From NCBI GenBank assembly GCA_020161265.1, contig JAIUOC010000013.1:118191-182190 (forward strand): 64,000 nt of DNA, read 5' to 3'. Position 1 is the first letter of the stretch. Every line of letters begins with the position of its first letter. Source of the DNA: Chloroflexota bacterium (GTDB lineage Bacteria; Chloroflexota; Chloroflexia; Chloroflexales; Herpetosiphonaceae). The translations under genes and the position numbers were made by a program. Below are positions 51,167 through 59,905 of the stretch, piece after piece. The notes beneath the pieces were generated by a model. The model worked only from the letters and a program-made list of their open reading frames with translations, did no database searches and was not told where the DNA came from.

Positions 51167-52000
51167 CTAAGCACTGGTTGGCAGTTGTTGGTGCATAAAT
51201 TGATAGAGTGTCCGAACGAATTTAACTGGCTCCTCGAATGGTGGGCAATGGCCGCTGCGTTCAAAGTGAATCAAGGTTGATTGTGGCAAGTGCTCATGTA
51301 AATATTCACCAACTTTGCCTGGGTAAAGCCAGCTTTGCGAGCCATAACACAACAAAATTGGCACATCCATACTTGCCAACAAATCACGATAATCGCGGTC
51401 GGCCATATCTTCGGCCAACGGCAAGAGCGCCTTACGATCGTAGTTGCGGCGATAGGGCGAGGTCAACCAAGTGGCAAAGCGCAACAGGGTGCGATTAGGG
51501 TGCACAACACCCATTGCAAAACGGCGCAAGACTCGTCGCTGTTGGCTCTCAAACAGTTGGCGCATACTAGTGATATGGTCGGGTGTGTAGGCTCCGAACA
51601 AACCCATGGTCCATTCTGTGCTGGTTTGCATACATGGAGTTTGATCGACCAGCACAATGCTTTTGAGATTAGCGACTCCAAATTGCCGTGCATATTCAAA
51701 GGTTGTTAGGCCGCCCATTGACCAGCCGACGATCGTTGGTTTATCAAGTTTGAGGTGTTCGATCAATTGATGCAAATCTTTGGCTAAACGGCTGATCGTC
51801 AGTTCACCTTGGCCTGGCGTGCGTCCGTGGCCGCGCAAGTCGATTGCGATACAACGATACCAACGGCGCAGGGCGGTGGTAATGCCAACCCAGTGCGAGC
51901 CAGCGCTCGTCCAACCATGGATAAAAATGATTGCGGGTTTTTGGCCGCCAGTGTCACTATAAAAAATCGGGTTTTGATCATCGGCAAGAAAGCTCGACAT
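51167..52000 (-). CDS. Alpha/beta-hydrolase fold protein
   Basis: 277 residues. Fold motifs: oxyanion loop 'IIFIHGWTSAGSHWVGI', 'AIDLRGHGRTPGQGELTISR', the nucleophile elbow 'TIVGWSMGGLTTFEYARQFG' (Ser), the acid in 'VPILLCYGSQSWLYPG' region, and the His in 'HFERSGHCPPFEEPVKFV'. The substrate is unknown; esterases, lactonases and peptidases share this layout. ATG 52000 has GGAGG five bases upstream. It lies 23 bases before the lipoprotein gene on the same strand and may share its message. Confidence 0.9.
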   Translation of the reverse strand: MSSFLADDQNPIFYSDTGGQKPAIIFIHGWTSAGSHWVGITTALRRWYRCIAIDLRGHGRTPGQGELTISRLAKDLHQLIEHLKLDKPTIVGWSMGGLTTFEYARQFGVANLKSIVLVDQTPCMQTSTEWTMGLFGAYTPDHITSMRQLFESQQRRVLRRFAMGVVHPNRTLLRFATWLTSPYRRNYDRKALLPLAEDMADRDYRDLLASMDVPILLCYGSQSWLYPGKVGEYLHEHLPQSTLIHFERSGHCPPFEEPVKFVRTLYQFMHQQLPTSA

Positions 52001-52153
52001 AGCATCCTCCATAGTTTAATGATGTTTCGCGGCCAGCAAGATCGATTTGTGACGTTATTTGACACAACCGTCAACTATACTCAGCTCAAAACCAAGCGGG
52101 TCGTGATAGAAAACGCTGGGATGAGTATTAAACGATGAACTGGAGTACAAACG

Positions 52154-52828
52154 ATGGAACAGGAAGCTTTAGTTACCCGCACCTACCGCGCTGCAATTCG
52201 CTCTGGAGATGATTATATAACGATTGAAGAAACAATTGCACTCCCTCCAACGGCTGATGATGCAGCAATCAGTCAAGCGGTTGAAACTGGCTGGCGTATT
52301 TTTCGGGCGCAGCAAGCGGCAGTTGAGGCGCAAATTAGCGCTTTGCGCGATGCTCACCCTGCGACAACCACGCCACGCATCGCCGACCCCGATTCGCCTG
52401 CGAGCGACAAACAACGCTCCTACCTTGAGTATTTGATCAATACCTTGGCGATTAACGATGGTCAGATGCAAGCAACCTTGCAAGAACACAACGCAACCTA
52501 CGAAACCCTGACCAAGGGCCAAGCTTCGGAAATTATCGATGGCTTGAAGCAGCAATTAGATCAAAAGCCCGCAGCCAGCCAAGCGAGTGCCTCGGCCAGC
52601 GCTAGTGCCAGTAGCAGCACCACGAGCAACATGCTCGATTCGACTGCTAGCGAGCCACCAGCCAGCACGCGCCAATTGGCAGCATTGCAACGGGTCGCAG
52701 GCCAACAAGGCGTTGATCTAAGCGCTGAAATTCGCCAACGCTTTGGCGCACAACAGCTTGATGATCTGTCAGTCAACGAGGCAGGAGCGTTGTTGCAAGA
52801 ACTGCAACAACGCAGCATGCGCCGCTAA
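52154..52828 (+). CDS. Hypothetical protein with two helical motifs, next to ssb
   Basis: 224 residues. The N-terminal ~75 residues look like a beta-rich/helical head ('RAAIRSGDDYITIEETIALP'). Two short related motifs follow: 'SDKQRSYLEYLINTLAINDG' with 'LTKGQASEIIDGLKQQL', and 'STRQLAALQRVAGQQGVDLS' with 'LSVNEAGALLQELQQR', separated by a Ser/Ala-rich linker. Similar motifs are common at the ends of phage and bacterial single-strand-DNA proteins. Its position 124 bases before an SSB gene fits a DNA-metabolism role, but this is inference. Confidence 0.68.
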   Translation: MEQEALVTRTYRAAIRSGDDYITIEETIALPPTADDAAISQAVETGWRIFRAQQAAVEAQISALRDAHPATTTPRIADPDSPASDKQRSYLEYLINTLAINDGQMQATLQEHNATYETLTKGQASEIIDGLKQQLDQKPAASQASASASASASSSTTSNMLDSTASEPPASTRQLAALQRVAGQQGVDLSAEIRQRFGAQQLDDLSVNEAGALLQELQQRSMRR

Positions 52829-52952
52829 AAGTCCTATCCGTGGCTAGCTTAAATGGATAGTGAAACAATGACTAATGGCTAGCCGAAAAATTCGCAAACG
52901 TAGCATCTAGATATGGGCAACTGAGTAAGTACATTAAACCGGAGGAACACCA

Positions 52953-53312
52953 ATGAACGTTAAAGGAACCGTAAATCGCGTTGAATTGATCGGCTGGCTG
53001 GGTGGCGAACCAACCCAACGTTTTTTACCATCGGGAGTTGGGGTCTGTGATTTCAGCGTAGCAACCAAACGCTTTGGCAGCAAAGATGAACAAGGCGAAC
53101 AAACCTTCGACACTGAATGGACAACCATCGAAGCTTGGAATGGTTTAGGCGATATTTGCCAAGATCGTTTGCACAAAGGCAGCCGGGTGCGGGTGGTTGG
53201 TAGCTTGCATACCCGCTCGTGGGAAGACAAAGAAAATGGTCAGCGTCGTTCCAAAACCGTCGTTCGGGCCGATGAAGTGCTGTTTCTCGATGCCTATGGC
53301 AACGACGAATAG
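52953..53312 (+). CDS. ssb: Single-stranded DNA-binding protein (short form)
   Basis: 119 residues covering the OB fold: 'NRVELIGWLGGEPTQRFLPS', 'GVCDFSVATKRFG', 'DTEWTTIEAWNGLGDICQDR', 'HKGSRVRVVGSLHTRSWEDK', 'KTVVRADEVLFLD'. It coats single-stranded DNA in replication and repair. Unlike housekeeping SSBs it ends right after the OB fold (YGNDE), without the Gly-rich linker and acidic DDDIPF-type tip that recruits partners; a second ssb elsewhere is likely. CGGAGG precedes ATG 52953. Confidence 0.9.
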   Translation: MNVKGTVNRVELIGWLGGEPTQRFLPSGVGVCDFSVATKRFGSKDEQGEQTFDTEWTTIEAWNGLGDICQDRLHKGSRVRVVGSLHTRSWEDKENGQRRSKTVVRADEVLFLDAYGNDE

Positions 53313-53323
53313 CCAAGGCAAGC

Positions 53324-53355
53324 CAAAGCCCTCAGCAAAACTGCTGAGGGCTTTG
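53324..53355. terminator. Terminator hairpin between ssb and tRNA-Thr
   Basis: Perfect 14-base stem CAAAGCCCTCAGCA / TGCTGAGGGCTTTG with loop AAAC. It lies between the converging ssb and tRNA genes and could serve both. Confidence 0.85.
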
Positions 53356-53360
53356 ATGTT

Positions 53361-53436
53361 TGGAGCCGCATGTCGGACTTGAACCGACGACCTACCACTT
53401 ACAAGGCGGTTGCTCTACCAACTGAGCTAATGCGGC
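53361..53436 (-). tRNA. tRNA-Thr (UGU)
   Basis: Full cloverleaf on the minus strand: acceptor GCCGCAT / ATGCGGC, D stem GCTC / GAGC with AGTTGGTA loop, anticodon stem ACCGC / GTGGT (one G-T) with loop CTTGTAA (anticodon TGT), T arm GTCGG-TTCAAGT-CCGAC, discriminator T and an encoded CCA. Confidence 0.96.
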
Positions 53437-53448
53437 TTAACGCGAGTC

Positions 53449-53477
53449 ATTATACGCATGAATCGAGGTTTGGTCAA
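53449..53477 (-). promoter_or_regulatory. Promoter of tRNA-Thr
   Basis: On the minus strand TTGACC, a 17-base spacer and TATAAT, 12 bases before the mature tRNA. Confidence 0.8.
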
Positions 53478-53499
53478 GATGGATATTCGGGGAGCGGTT

Positions 53500-53835
53500 G
53501 TTGGGTTTGGATGATTGGTTGTTTGTATAGGGTCGATGAAATTAAGAATTATTGACTATACCTCGATTCGCACTTTTAAGATTTTCGCTGTTTTATGGTT
53601 AAATAGGCTTATTTAATGGTGCTTGATGTGCTTTGGATTTGATAGTTTTTGCTGCCTCCCTGTTGACAGAAGTGGATAGTTGTGGCACTGTACTTCACGC
53701 CGCACGAATTCCAGATCGTGCCTCAACGAGGCCACCTAAAGCGACGCTGCCCCAGTACACGTCAACTTTGAACTGATTCGCCGCGTTTTGAATGCGTCGG
53801 TTGGTGGCATAGTGTGAACTTTTAAGGAAAACCCT
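53500..53835 (+). promoter_or_regulatory. Gene-free region upstream of topA
   Basis: No credible gene. TTGACA occurs at 53663-53668, but no good -10 is found at the right distance (CACTGT at 17). A leader of about 150 bases would follow; nothing else recognisable. Unlike most long gaps it has no phrase repeats. Confidence 0.3.
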
Positions 53836-56217
53836 ATGGATCATAAATTGGTGATTGTTGAGTCGCCAGCCAAAGCAAAAACTATTCAAAAATATCTGGG
53901 TGCTGGCTATCGCGTTATGGCGAGTATGGGCCATGTCCGTGATTTGCCCAAGAGTAAAATTGGCATTGATATTGACAATGATTTTACCCCTGTCTATGAA
54001 ATTAGCGAGGGCAAAGATAAGCTCATTGCCGAATTGAAGCGTGAAATCAAGACTGCTGATGCCATCTACCTCGCAACCGACCACGACCGCGAAGGCGAGG
54101 CGATTGCTTGGCATATTTTACAAGCAGCCAATATTGGCAAACGTAAGCCGGTCTACCGTATTACCTTTAATGAAATTACCAAGGATGCGATTCAGCACGC
54201 CATTCGTAACCCACGCGAAATTGATGCCAACTTGGTCGATGCCCAACAAGCGCGACGGGTGCTTGATCGCTTGGTCGGCTATAAAATTTCACCAATTTTG
54301 TGGGCCAAGGTGCGACGCGGGCTTTCGGCTGGGCGGGTGCAATCGGTTGCCGTGCGTATGGTGGTTGAGCGTGAGCGCGAAATCGAAATCTTTGTGCCCA
54401 AAGAATATTGGACAATTGAGGTCGATTTATCCCCAACTGGGCTGAAGAAACTTGGCAAGCATGATATTTTTCGGGCAATTTTGCACGCTCGCAATGGCAA
54501 AAAGCTCGATAAATTTGCTATTCCCAGCAAAGATACTGCTGATGCAGTTTTAGCCGCTTTAGAAGGGGCAAATTATCTTGTTGGTACGGTTACCCGCAAG
54601 GATAAACGCCGCTCGCCAGCACCACCATTTATTACCAGTACCCTGCAACAAGAAGCCAGCCGCAAGCTTGGGTTTAGCTCTAAACGCACCATGCAAGTGG
54701 CGCAAAAACTGTATGAAGGGGTCGATATTGGCGGCAAAGATGGCACAGTTGGTTTGATTACTTATATGCGTACCGATTCAACCAACGTTTCAGTTGATGC
54801 CCAAACCGAGGCTCGCACGCTGATCACTGAGTTGTATGGTAAAGAGTACGCTCCCGCCAAACCCAATATCTACAAAACCAAGGCTAAAGGTGCTCAGGAA
54901 GCTCACGAAGCGATCCGCCCAACCAGCGTGGTGCGCCGCCCTGATCAATTAAAAGCAGCGCTTGGCCGTGATGAGTTTCGGCTTTACGACTTGATCTGGA
55001 AGCGCTTTATGGCTTCGCAGATGGCGGCGGCAATTTTCGATAGCACTAGCGTCGATATTGGGGCTGGAGCCGGAATCAAAACTGCTGCTGGAGCGCCATT
55101 TACCTTTCGCGCAACTGGCTCAGTGCTCAAATTCAATGGCTTTTTGGCAGTCTACAACGTCAGCCTCGACGAAGGTGACGAAGACGAAGACAAAGAGGCC
55201 TTGTTGCCGCCGCTGAATGAAGGTCAAGCCCTCGATTTGCATGATCTATTCGGCGAGCAACATTTCACTACGCCACCACCACGCTATACCGAAGCAACCT
55301 TGGTTAAGCAGATGGAAAGTGAAGGGATTGGCCGCCCATCAACCTATGCGCCGACGATCTCAACTATCGTTGCCCGTGAATATGTTGAGTTGGTCGAAAA
55401 GAAATTGATGCCCACCACCTTAGGCCGGGTTGTAACTGACTTGCTGGTTGAGCACTTCAAAGATATTGTCGATTACAACTTTACTTCGGATATGGAACAG
55501 CGGCTTGATGATATTGCTGAAGGCCAACGGCGTTGGGTGCCAGTGCTGCGCGAATTTTACGATCCGTTTGCTGTGCGCTTGCATGCTGCCGAAACCGAAA
55601 TGCGCAACGTCAAACGCGAAGAAATTAAAACTGAATTGCCATGCCCCCAATGTGGCACTCATCTGGTGATCAAATGGGGCCGCAATGGCGAATTTTTGGC
55701 TTGTTCGCGCTATCCTGAATGTAGCTGGACAGGTGATTTAGAGCGCGATGGCGATGGCGGGATTCATATCGCTTCGCAGCCTGAAATTTTTGGCAACACT
55801 AATTGCCCAGAATGCGACAACCCAATGAGCCTCAAAAAAGGTCGTTTTGGGCCGTTTCTCGCTTGTAACAACTACCCAACTTGTAAAGGTATTCGCAAGG
55901 TACGGGCACAAGGCAAAGATTTTGTGGTGATTCCGCCGCCCAAACCAACCGAAGAGAAATGTCCCAAATGTAACCGCCCAATGGTGCAAAAAGAGGGCAA
56001 ATTTGGGCCATTCTTATCGTGCACCGGCTACCCTGAATGCCGCTCGATTGTACGATTAACGCCCAACGATGCCCCAACCTGCCCACAATGTGGCGAGGGT
56101 AAAGTCGTCGCCAAACGTGCGCGTGGTGGCCGTACCTTCTTCTCTTGCACGCGCTACCCCGATTGTACGTATGCCAGCAATGCCTTACCTGTGGCGGTTT
56201 CCGAAGAAGTAGCCTAA
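53836..56217 (+). CDS. topA: DNA topoisomerase I (type IA)
   Basis: 793 residues. Relaxes negative supercoils. TOPRIM 'KLVIVESPAKAKTIQKYLG' and 'ATDHDREGEAIAWHI', 'AQQARRVLDRLVGYKISPIL', 'GLSAGRVQSVAVRMV', catalytic Y310 in 'GLITYMRTDSTNVS', then 'EAIRPTSVVRRP'. The C-terminus has four Cys4 zinc modules ('CPQCGTHLVIKWGRNGEFLA', 'CPECDNPMSLKKGRFGPFLA', 'CPKCNRPMVQKEGKFGPFLS', 'CPQCGEGKVVAKRARGGRTF'), which bind single-stranded DNA. AAGGAAA precedes ATG 53836. With gyrB at the left end, the window holds both supercoiling activities. Confidence 0.97.
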   Translation: MDHKLVIVESPAKAKTIQKYLGAGYRVMASMGHVRDLPKSKIGIDIDNDFTPVYEISEGKDKLIAELKREIKTADAIYLATDHDREGEAIAWHILQAANIGKRKPVYRITFNEITKDAIQHAIRNPREIDANLVDAQQARRVLDRLVGYKISPILWAKVRRGLSAGRVQSVAVRMVVEREREIEIFVPKEYWTIEVDLSPTGLKKLGKHDIFRAILHARNGKKLDKFAIPSKDTADAVLAALEGANYLVGTVTRKDKRRSPAPPFITSTLQQEASRKLGFSSKRTMQVAQKLYEGVDIGGKDGTVGLITYMRTDSTNVSVDAQTEARTLITELYGKEYAPAKPNIYKTKAKGAQEAHEAIRPTSVVRRPDQLKAALGRDEFRLYDLIWKRFMASQMAAAIFDSTSVDIGAGAGIKTAAGAPFTFRATGSVLKFNGFLAVYNVSLDEGDEDEDKEALLPPLNEGQALDLHDLFGEQHFTTPPPRYTEATLVKQMESEGIGRPSTYAPTISTIVAREYVELVEKKLMPTTLGRVVTDLLVEHFKDIVDYNFTSDMEQRLDDIAEGQRRWVPVLREFYDPFAVRLHAAETEMRNVKREEIKTELPCPQCGTHLVIKWGRNGEFLACSRYPECSWTGDLERDGDGGIHIASQPEIFGNTNCPECDNPMSLKKGRFGPFLACNNYPTCKGIRKVRAQGKDFVVIPPPKPTEEKCPKCNRPMVQKEGKFGPFLSCTGYPECRSIVRLTPNDAPTCPQCGEGKVVAKRARGGRTFFSCTRYPDCTYASNALPVAVSEEVA

Positions 56218-56229
56218 GTTTTTTGCTTG

Positions 56230-56266
56230 ACGCAAGGTTTTATCGTATCTCGATAAAACCTTGCGT
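56230..56266 (+). terminator. Terminator hairpin after topA
   Basis: Perfect 16-base stem ACGCAAGGTTTTATCG / CGATAAAACCTTGCGT with a five-base loop; only a short T-rich tail. Confidence 0.7.
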
Positions 56267-56285
56267 TGCTGTTTAAAAGGAGCTG

Positions 56286-57038
56286 ATGGTGATCAAGCAT
56301 CTAGCTGAGGCGTTGCGTTTTCTCACAATCTTGCCAATTCCAGGCAAACCTGCGCTCAGCGAACAAGCCTTAGTCCGTTCGATGGTGGCTTTTCCACTGG
56401 CTGGCACGCTGATTGGCGGTTTGGTTGTGGCGACATGGTTTGGGGCAACTTGGCTGTGGGGCGCAACTACTGGCAGTTTATGTGCAATTCTCACCTGGGG
56501 GGCGATAACCAGCGGCTTGCATTTGGATGGCATTGCTGATAGTGCCGATGCGCTGTTTAGCTGGCGTTCGCGTGAGCGTAAGCTCGAAATTATGAAAGAT
56601 AGCCGAATTGGCACGATGGGCGCAATCGCATTAATTAGTATTTTGCTGCTGAAATGGCTGTTTGTGCTTGGTTGCGGCGATCTTGCTTGGCGAGCATTGA
56701 TTGTTGCGCCAACGCTTGGCCGTTGGGTCGATATTATCGGGATTTTTTGGTTTCCGCCTGCGGCTGAAGGGGGGCTTGGGCGCACATTTCACGACCATAC
56801 GCGACGCAGCGATTTTTGGTGGGCGACGAGCTGTGCTGGTTTGGTTGCGACGGGGTTGCTCTGGTGGTGGGCTGGGCTAATTTTTGCCGTCGTGATTGTG
56901 GCTATCATCATCATTGCCCGTTGGATGGTGCGCTCGTTGGGTGGCTTAACTGGTGATACCTATGGGGCGCTTTGTGAAATTGCCGAAATGCTGGTGTTGG
57001 CAGTGGTGGCAGCTTTAGTTAATCATCAAGTGCTTTAA
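56286..57038 (+). CDS. cobS: Adenosylcobinamide-GDP ribazoletransferase
   Basis: 250 residues, membrane-bound; joins adenosylcobinamide-GDP and alpha-ribazole at the end of cobalamin synthesis. Seen: 'LAEALRFLTILPIPGKP', 'LHLDGIADSADALFSWRSRE', 'EIMKDSRIGTMGAIALISIL', 'PTLGRWVDIIG', 'GLTGDTYGALCEIAEMLVLA', with several hydrophobic helices. AGGAG lies five bases before ATG 56286. No other cobalamin gene or B12 riboswitch is adjacent, so it may be used for salvage or belong to a scattered pathway. Confidence 0.94.
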   Translation: MVIKHLAEALRFLTILPIPGKPALSEQALVRSMVAFPLAGTLIGGLVVATWFGATWLWGATTGSLCAILTWGAITSGLHLDGIADSADALFSWRSRERKLEIMKDSRIGTMGAIALISILLLKWLFVLGCGDLAWRALIVAPTLGRWVDIIGIFWFPPAAEGGLGRTFHDHTRRSDFWWATSCAGLVATGLLWWWAGLIFAVVIVAIIIIARWMVRSLGGLTGDTYGALCEIAEMLVLAVVAALVNHQVL

Positions 57039-57238
57039 AATACCACCGCGCCATCAAAGCTTGGCGCGGGTAAGTACGAGAATTCATCGCTGAACTCGCT
57101 TCTGCTCGGATATGTGTACGGCAGTTGTTAGCAAATGTTGCAGCAAACTCAAAAGATCGTAACTTTTCAAGCTACGATTGCAAAAACTAGGTTAATTTGG
57201 ACTGTGGTTCGACGATTATGGTAAGCGAGTGATGATTT

Positions 57239-57420
57239 CAATAGTGATCAAGCACGATTCACCGATTACCATTTTGCCTTCAAGCTGAACTTTTTAGCCT
57301 AACTTGACGACCGCTCCCACATCATCGTGAACAATAATGGTCTCCGCAGTATAATTTTCTGGCACTAATGCCTCTTCCAATTTTGACGCACAATCGCCCG
57401 TGCTTGTTTAAATGAATAAT
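57239..57420 (-). pseudogene. Possible decayed coding remnant
   Basis: In a 440-base gap without a gene, one minus-strand frame reads plausibly as protein: 'KLEEALVPENYTAETIIVHD', 'DVGAVVKLG', an in-frame TAA, then 'KVQLEGKMVIGESCLITIEI' before a final stop. Upstream, another frame reads 'HNGIVSTAHDAIIHLNKHGR'. This pattern suits a gene fragment broken by a stop and a frameshift. Too short to assign. Confidence 0.3.
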
Positions 57421-57452
57421 GGCATCATGAGCAGTGCTCACAATGCCATTAT
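57416..57452. repeat. Nested inverted repeat between convergent genes
   Basis: Ten-base stem ATAATGGCAT / ATGCCATTAT enclosing TGAGC AGT GCTCA, with CA on both sides of the inner stem. It lies 27 bases downstream of the acyl-CoA dehydrogenase stop and has no T run. Confidence 0.65.
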
Positions 57453-57478
57453 GCCGAAACTCTCGTCAAGCAAGGTCA

Positions 57479-58639
57479 CTACATTTTGATTTTATGACCC
57501 AGTTTTTTGAGTTCTTCGCCAGCAATCACATATTTCTGAATTTCGTTGGTGCCTTCAAAAATCCGCGTGACCCGAGCATCGCGATACATCCGTTCGAGCG
57601 GAACTTCGCGACTAAAGCCCATTCCACCATAAATTTGAATCGCTTCGTCGATAATTTGCGAAGCAGCTTCGGTGCAAAACAACTTGACCATCGATGATTC
57701 AAGCGTGGCTGGCTTTTTGGCATCAACTAAGGCCGCGCAGTGATAAACCATTTGCTCCATGGCATAGATTTTAGTGCGCATTTCGGCCAATTTGATCTGA
57801 ATTGCTTGGAAATCGGCGATTGGGCGGCCAAATTGTTGGCGTTCAACGCTGTAGTGCAAGGCCAAATCGTAGGCTTCTTTGGCTGAGCCAAGCGCACTTG
57901 CCCCCAAACCACAGCGCCCAATATCCAGGGTTTTCATGGCAACGCCAAAGCCAGCCCCAATTTCGCCAAGTACATTTTTGGCGGGTACACGGCAATTTTC
58001 AAAGAAGATCGAGGCAGTATGCGAGGCTCGCAAGCCCATTTTTTCCTCGACTTTGCCAACTTTGAAGCCCGCGAAATCTTTTTCGACGATAAATGCGCTG
58101 ATGCCGCCGCGTGCGCCGCGCTCGCGATTGGTCGAAGCAAACACCACAATCACATCGGCAAACGAGCCATTGGTGATCCACATCTTGCCGCCGTTGATGA
58201 TCCAATCGTCGCCATCTTGGGTGGCGGTGGTGGTAATGCTGGCCGCATCGGAGCCGGCATTTGGCTCGGTGAGTGCCCAAGCGCCTAATAATTTGCCTTC
58301 ATTGAGTTTGCTGAGATAGCGTGATTTTTGCTCATCGTTGCCCGATAGAAAAATCGACATGCCACAAAGCTGGGCGTGTGCACCGATAATTGTGCCAGTT
58401 GAGGCACAATAACGGTTGATTTCCTCTTGCAAAATACAATAGCCGACGATCCCTGCATCAGCGCCGCCGTACTCCTCGGGGAAGGGAATGCCGAGCAAGC
58501 CCAAATTACCAGCCTTGCGAATTGTCTCGAATGGCACACGTTCTGCTTCATCGACTTCGCGGGCAATCGGCTTAATTTCCTTGACCGCAAAATCGCGCAC
58601 GGTTTCACGCAACATGCGTAGCTCTTCGTTGAGTTCCAT
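57479..58639 (-). CDS. Acyl-CoA dehydrogenase
   Basis: 386 residues, the family's usual length; FAD enzyme forming the 2,3-double bond in beta-oxidation. Seen: 'GLLGIPFPEEYGGADAGIVG', 'GAWALTEPNAGSDAASITTT' (flavin and substrate loop), 'KMWITNGSFADVIVVFASTN', 'GFGVAMKTLDIGRCGLGASA', 'QFGRPIADFQAIQIKLAEMR', and 'RVTRIFEGTNEIQKYVIAGE' with the catalytic Glu (about residue 362). It is closest in look to short-chain/butyryl-CoA dehydrogenases. GGAGG lies seven bases before ATG 58639. Confidence 0.95.
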   Translation of the reverse strand: MELNEELRMLRETVRDFAVKEIKPIAREVDEAERVPFETIRKAGNLGLLGIPFPEEYGGADAGIVGYCILQEEINRYCASTGTIIGAHAQLCGMSIFLSGNDEQKSRYLSKLNEGKLLGAWALTEPNAGSDAASITTTATQDGDDWIINGGKMWITNGSFADVIVVFASTNRERGARGGISAFIVEKDFAGFKVGKVEEKMGLRASHTASIFFENCRVPAKNVLGEIGAGFGVAMKTLDIGRCGLGASALGSAKEAYDLALHYSVERQQFGRPIADFQAIQIKLAEMRTKIYAMEQMVYHCAALVDAKKPATLESSMVKLFCTEAASQIIDEAIQIYGGMGFSREVPLERMYRDARVTRIFEGTNEIQKYVIAGEELKKLGHKIKM

Positions 58640-58654
58640 CGGGGAAACCTCCTA

Positions 58655-58850
58655 ATGTAAAGGATGAATTATGAGGGATGAAGGATGAAAAAGAAGGATG
58701 AAGGGTGAATTATGAGGGATGAATGATAGCCTACACACATATTTTGCTTGATATAAAATGTCAAGAGGCTCATAATGTATCTGTTTCATGCTAAAATATT
58801 GATGTGTCTAGTTTCGATTCATCCTTCATCCTTCATCCTTCATACTTACT
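58655..58850. repeat. Intergenic phrase-repeat block 10
   Basis: Gene-free. GATGAAGGATGAAAAAGAAG and GATGAATTATGAGGGATGAA on one side and the complementary ATCCTTCATCCTTCATCCTT on the other flank an AT-rich core, so the block can fold back on itself. Confidence 0.7.
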
Positions 58851-59819
58851 ATGTATCGTTTTCTGCAATTAATTGGCTCGCCAAGCGAGATTGGGCGCTA
58901 TTTGGCGAGTGTGCTGCAACGCGTTGCCTCGCCGTTTCGCTCAAGCGCGTGGGAGCACGATTTGGCTTTTTTGGCCGAATGTGCGGCGATTATTCGGCAT
59001 ACCCATTCAGCCTTGTGGGATGAATTGGCGGCCTTCGCTGATGCCTTCGATGCCCCTGCTGAACGTAGTTTGTTTCTGCGGGCGGCGGCCTTGCCCCAAG
59101 CCTGTTCCGCCGTGGCTTGGCAACATTCCAGCGGCCAAATATTCGTTGGGCGTAACTACGATTTTTACATCAACATGCCAACCCGCGATTTGCTCTCCAC
59201 CAGTAGCAGTTATGGCTATCAGCACATTGGCATGAATGGTGGCTTGGTTGGCGGGCGCTACGATGGCATCAATCAACATGGCTTGTTTGTTGGGCTGCAT
59301 AAAGTGATGGCTGATCGGCAGGAGCACTTGCAACCAGGTGTGCCGTTTCATCTGCTGCCGCGCTTGGCTTTGGATTTATGTACCAACACCGCCGAAGTGA
59401 TTAGCTTGTTTCGCCAATTGCCCCAGCTTTCATCCTTTAATTACACTGTTGCTGATCGTCATGGTCATTTCGCTCGTTTAGAGTGCTATCCTGGCCAGCC
59501 GATCGGCGTTTTAGAAGCGGATGGACTGCTCGCAACTACCAACCACTTTGATCACCCTGATTTAGTACGTTTGCAAGGCCGCCGCCAACGTGACGATTCC
59601 AAAGCTCGCGAAGCCTTTTTATGTACTGCTATCAGCCATGAACAGGGCGACCCTTGGTTACAAACCGCCCAAGCCATGAGCGATCATCAGGTGCCAGTTT
59701 GTTGTCATAAAGAATTTTCAAGCACGCTTTGGTCGGGTTTGTACGAATTGACCCAGCAACGGGTGGCCTATAGTTTTGGCGCACCCTGCCAAGTTGGCTA
59801 TCGTGAATTGGAATTTTAG
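58851..59819 (+). CDS. C45/choloylglycine-hydrolase-like Ntn hydrolase
   Basis: 322 residues. Layout fits the C45 peptidase / acyl-CoA:6-APA acyltransferase-like group: an N-terminal helical stretch, then 'ACSAVAWQHSSGQIFVGRNY' where Cys would be the nucleophile (or inert start), followed by 'DFYINMPTRDLLSTSS', 'YDGINQHGLFVGLHKVMA', 'FNYTVADRHGHFARLECYPG' and 'LLATTNHFDHPDL' (conserved Asn). Such enzymes act on linear amide bonds; substrate unknown. No clear ribosome site: ATG 58851 is right after the repeat block. Confidence 0.8.
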   Translation: MYRFLQLIGSPSEIGRYLASVLQRVASPFRSSAWEHDLAFLAECAAIIRHTHSALWDELAAFADAFDAPAERSLFLRAAALPQACSAVAWQHSSGQIFVGRNYDFYINMPTRDLLSTSSSYGYQHIGMNGGLVGGRYDGINQHGLFVGLHKVMADRQEHLQPGVPFHLLPRLALDLCTNTAEVISLFRQLPQLSSFNYTVADRHGHFARLECYPGQPIGVLEADGLLATTNHFDHPDLVRLQGRRQRDDSKAREAFLCTAISHEQGDPWLQTAQAMSDHQVPVCCHKEFSSTLWSGLYELTQQRVAYSFGAPCQVGYRELEF

Positions 59820-59905
59820 CTTTGTTTAACCACGAAGAACACGAAGTTTCACGAAGACTTGGTTAATGGTTCTTAGTGCGCTTCGTGTCCTTCGTGGTTT
59901 CAGCT
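59820..59905. repeat. Intergenic phrase-repeat block 11
   Basis: Short gap made of ACCACGAAGAACACGAAGTT and the complementary CTTCGTGTCCTTCGTGGTTT, an inverted pair lying between convergent stop codons. Confidence 0.7.

Noticed and set aside
53695..54114. Minus-strand frame of 139 codons across the topA start
   Set aside because: Mostly antisense to topA, no family features, no promoter or ribosome site.
56218..56285. Possible cobalamin riboswitch before cobS
   Set aside because: The gap is short and contains only the topA terminator hairpin and a ribosome site; no B12-box.
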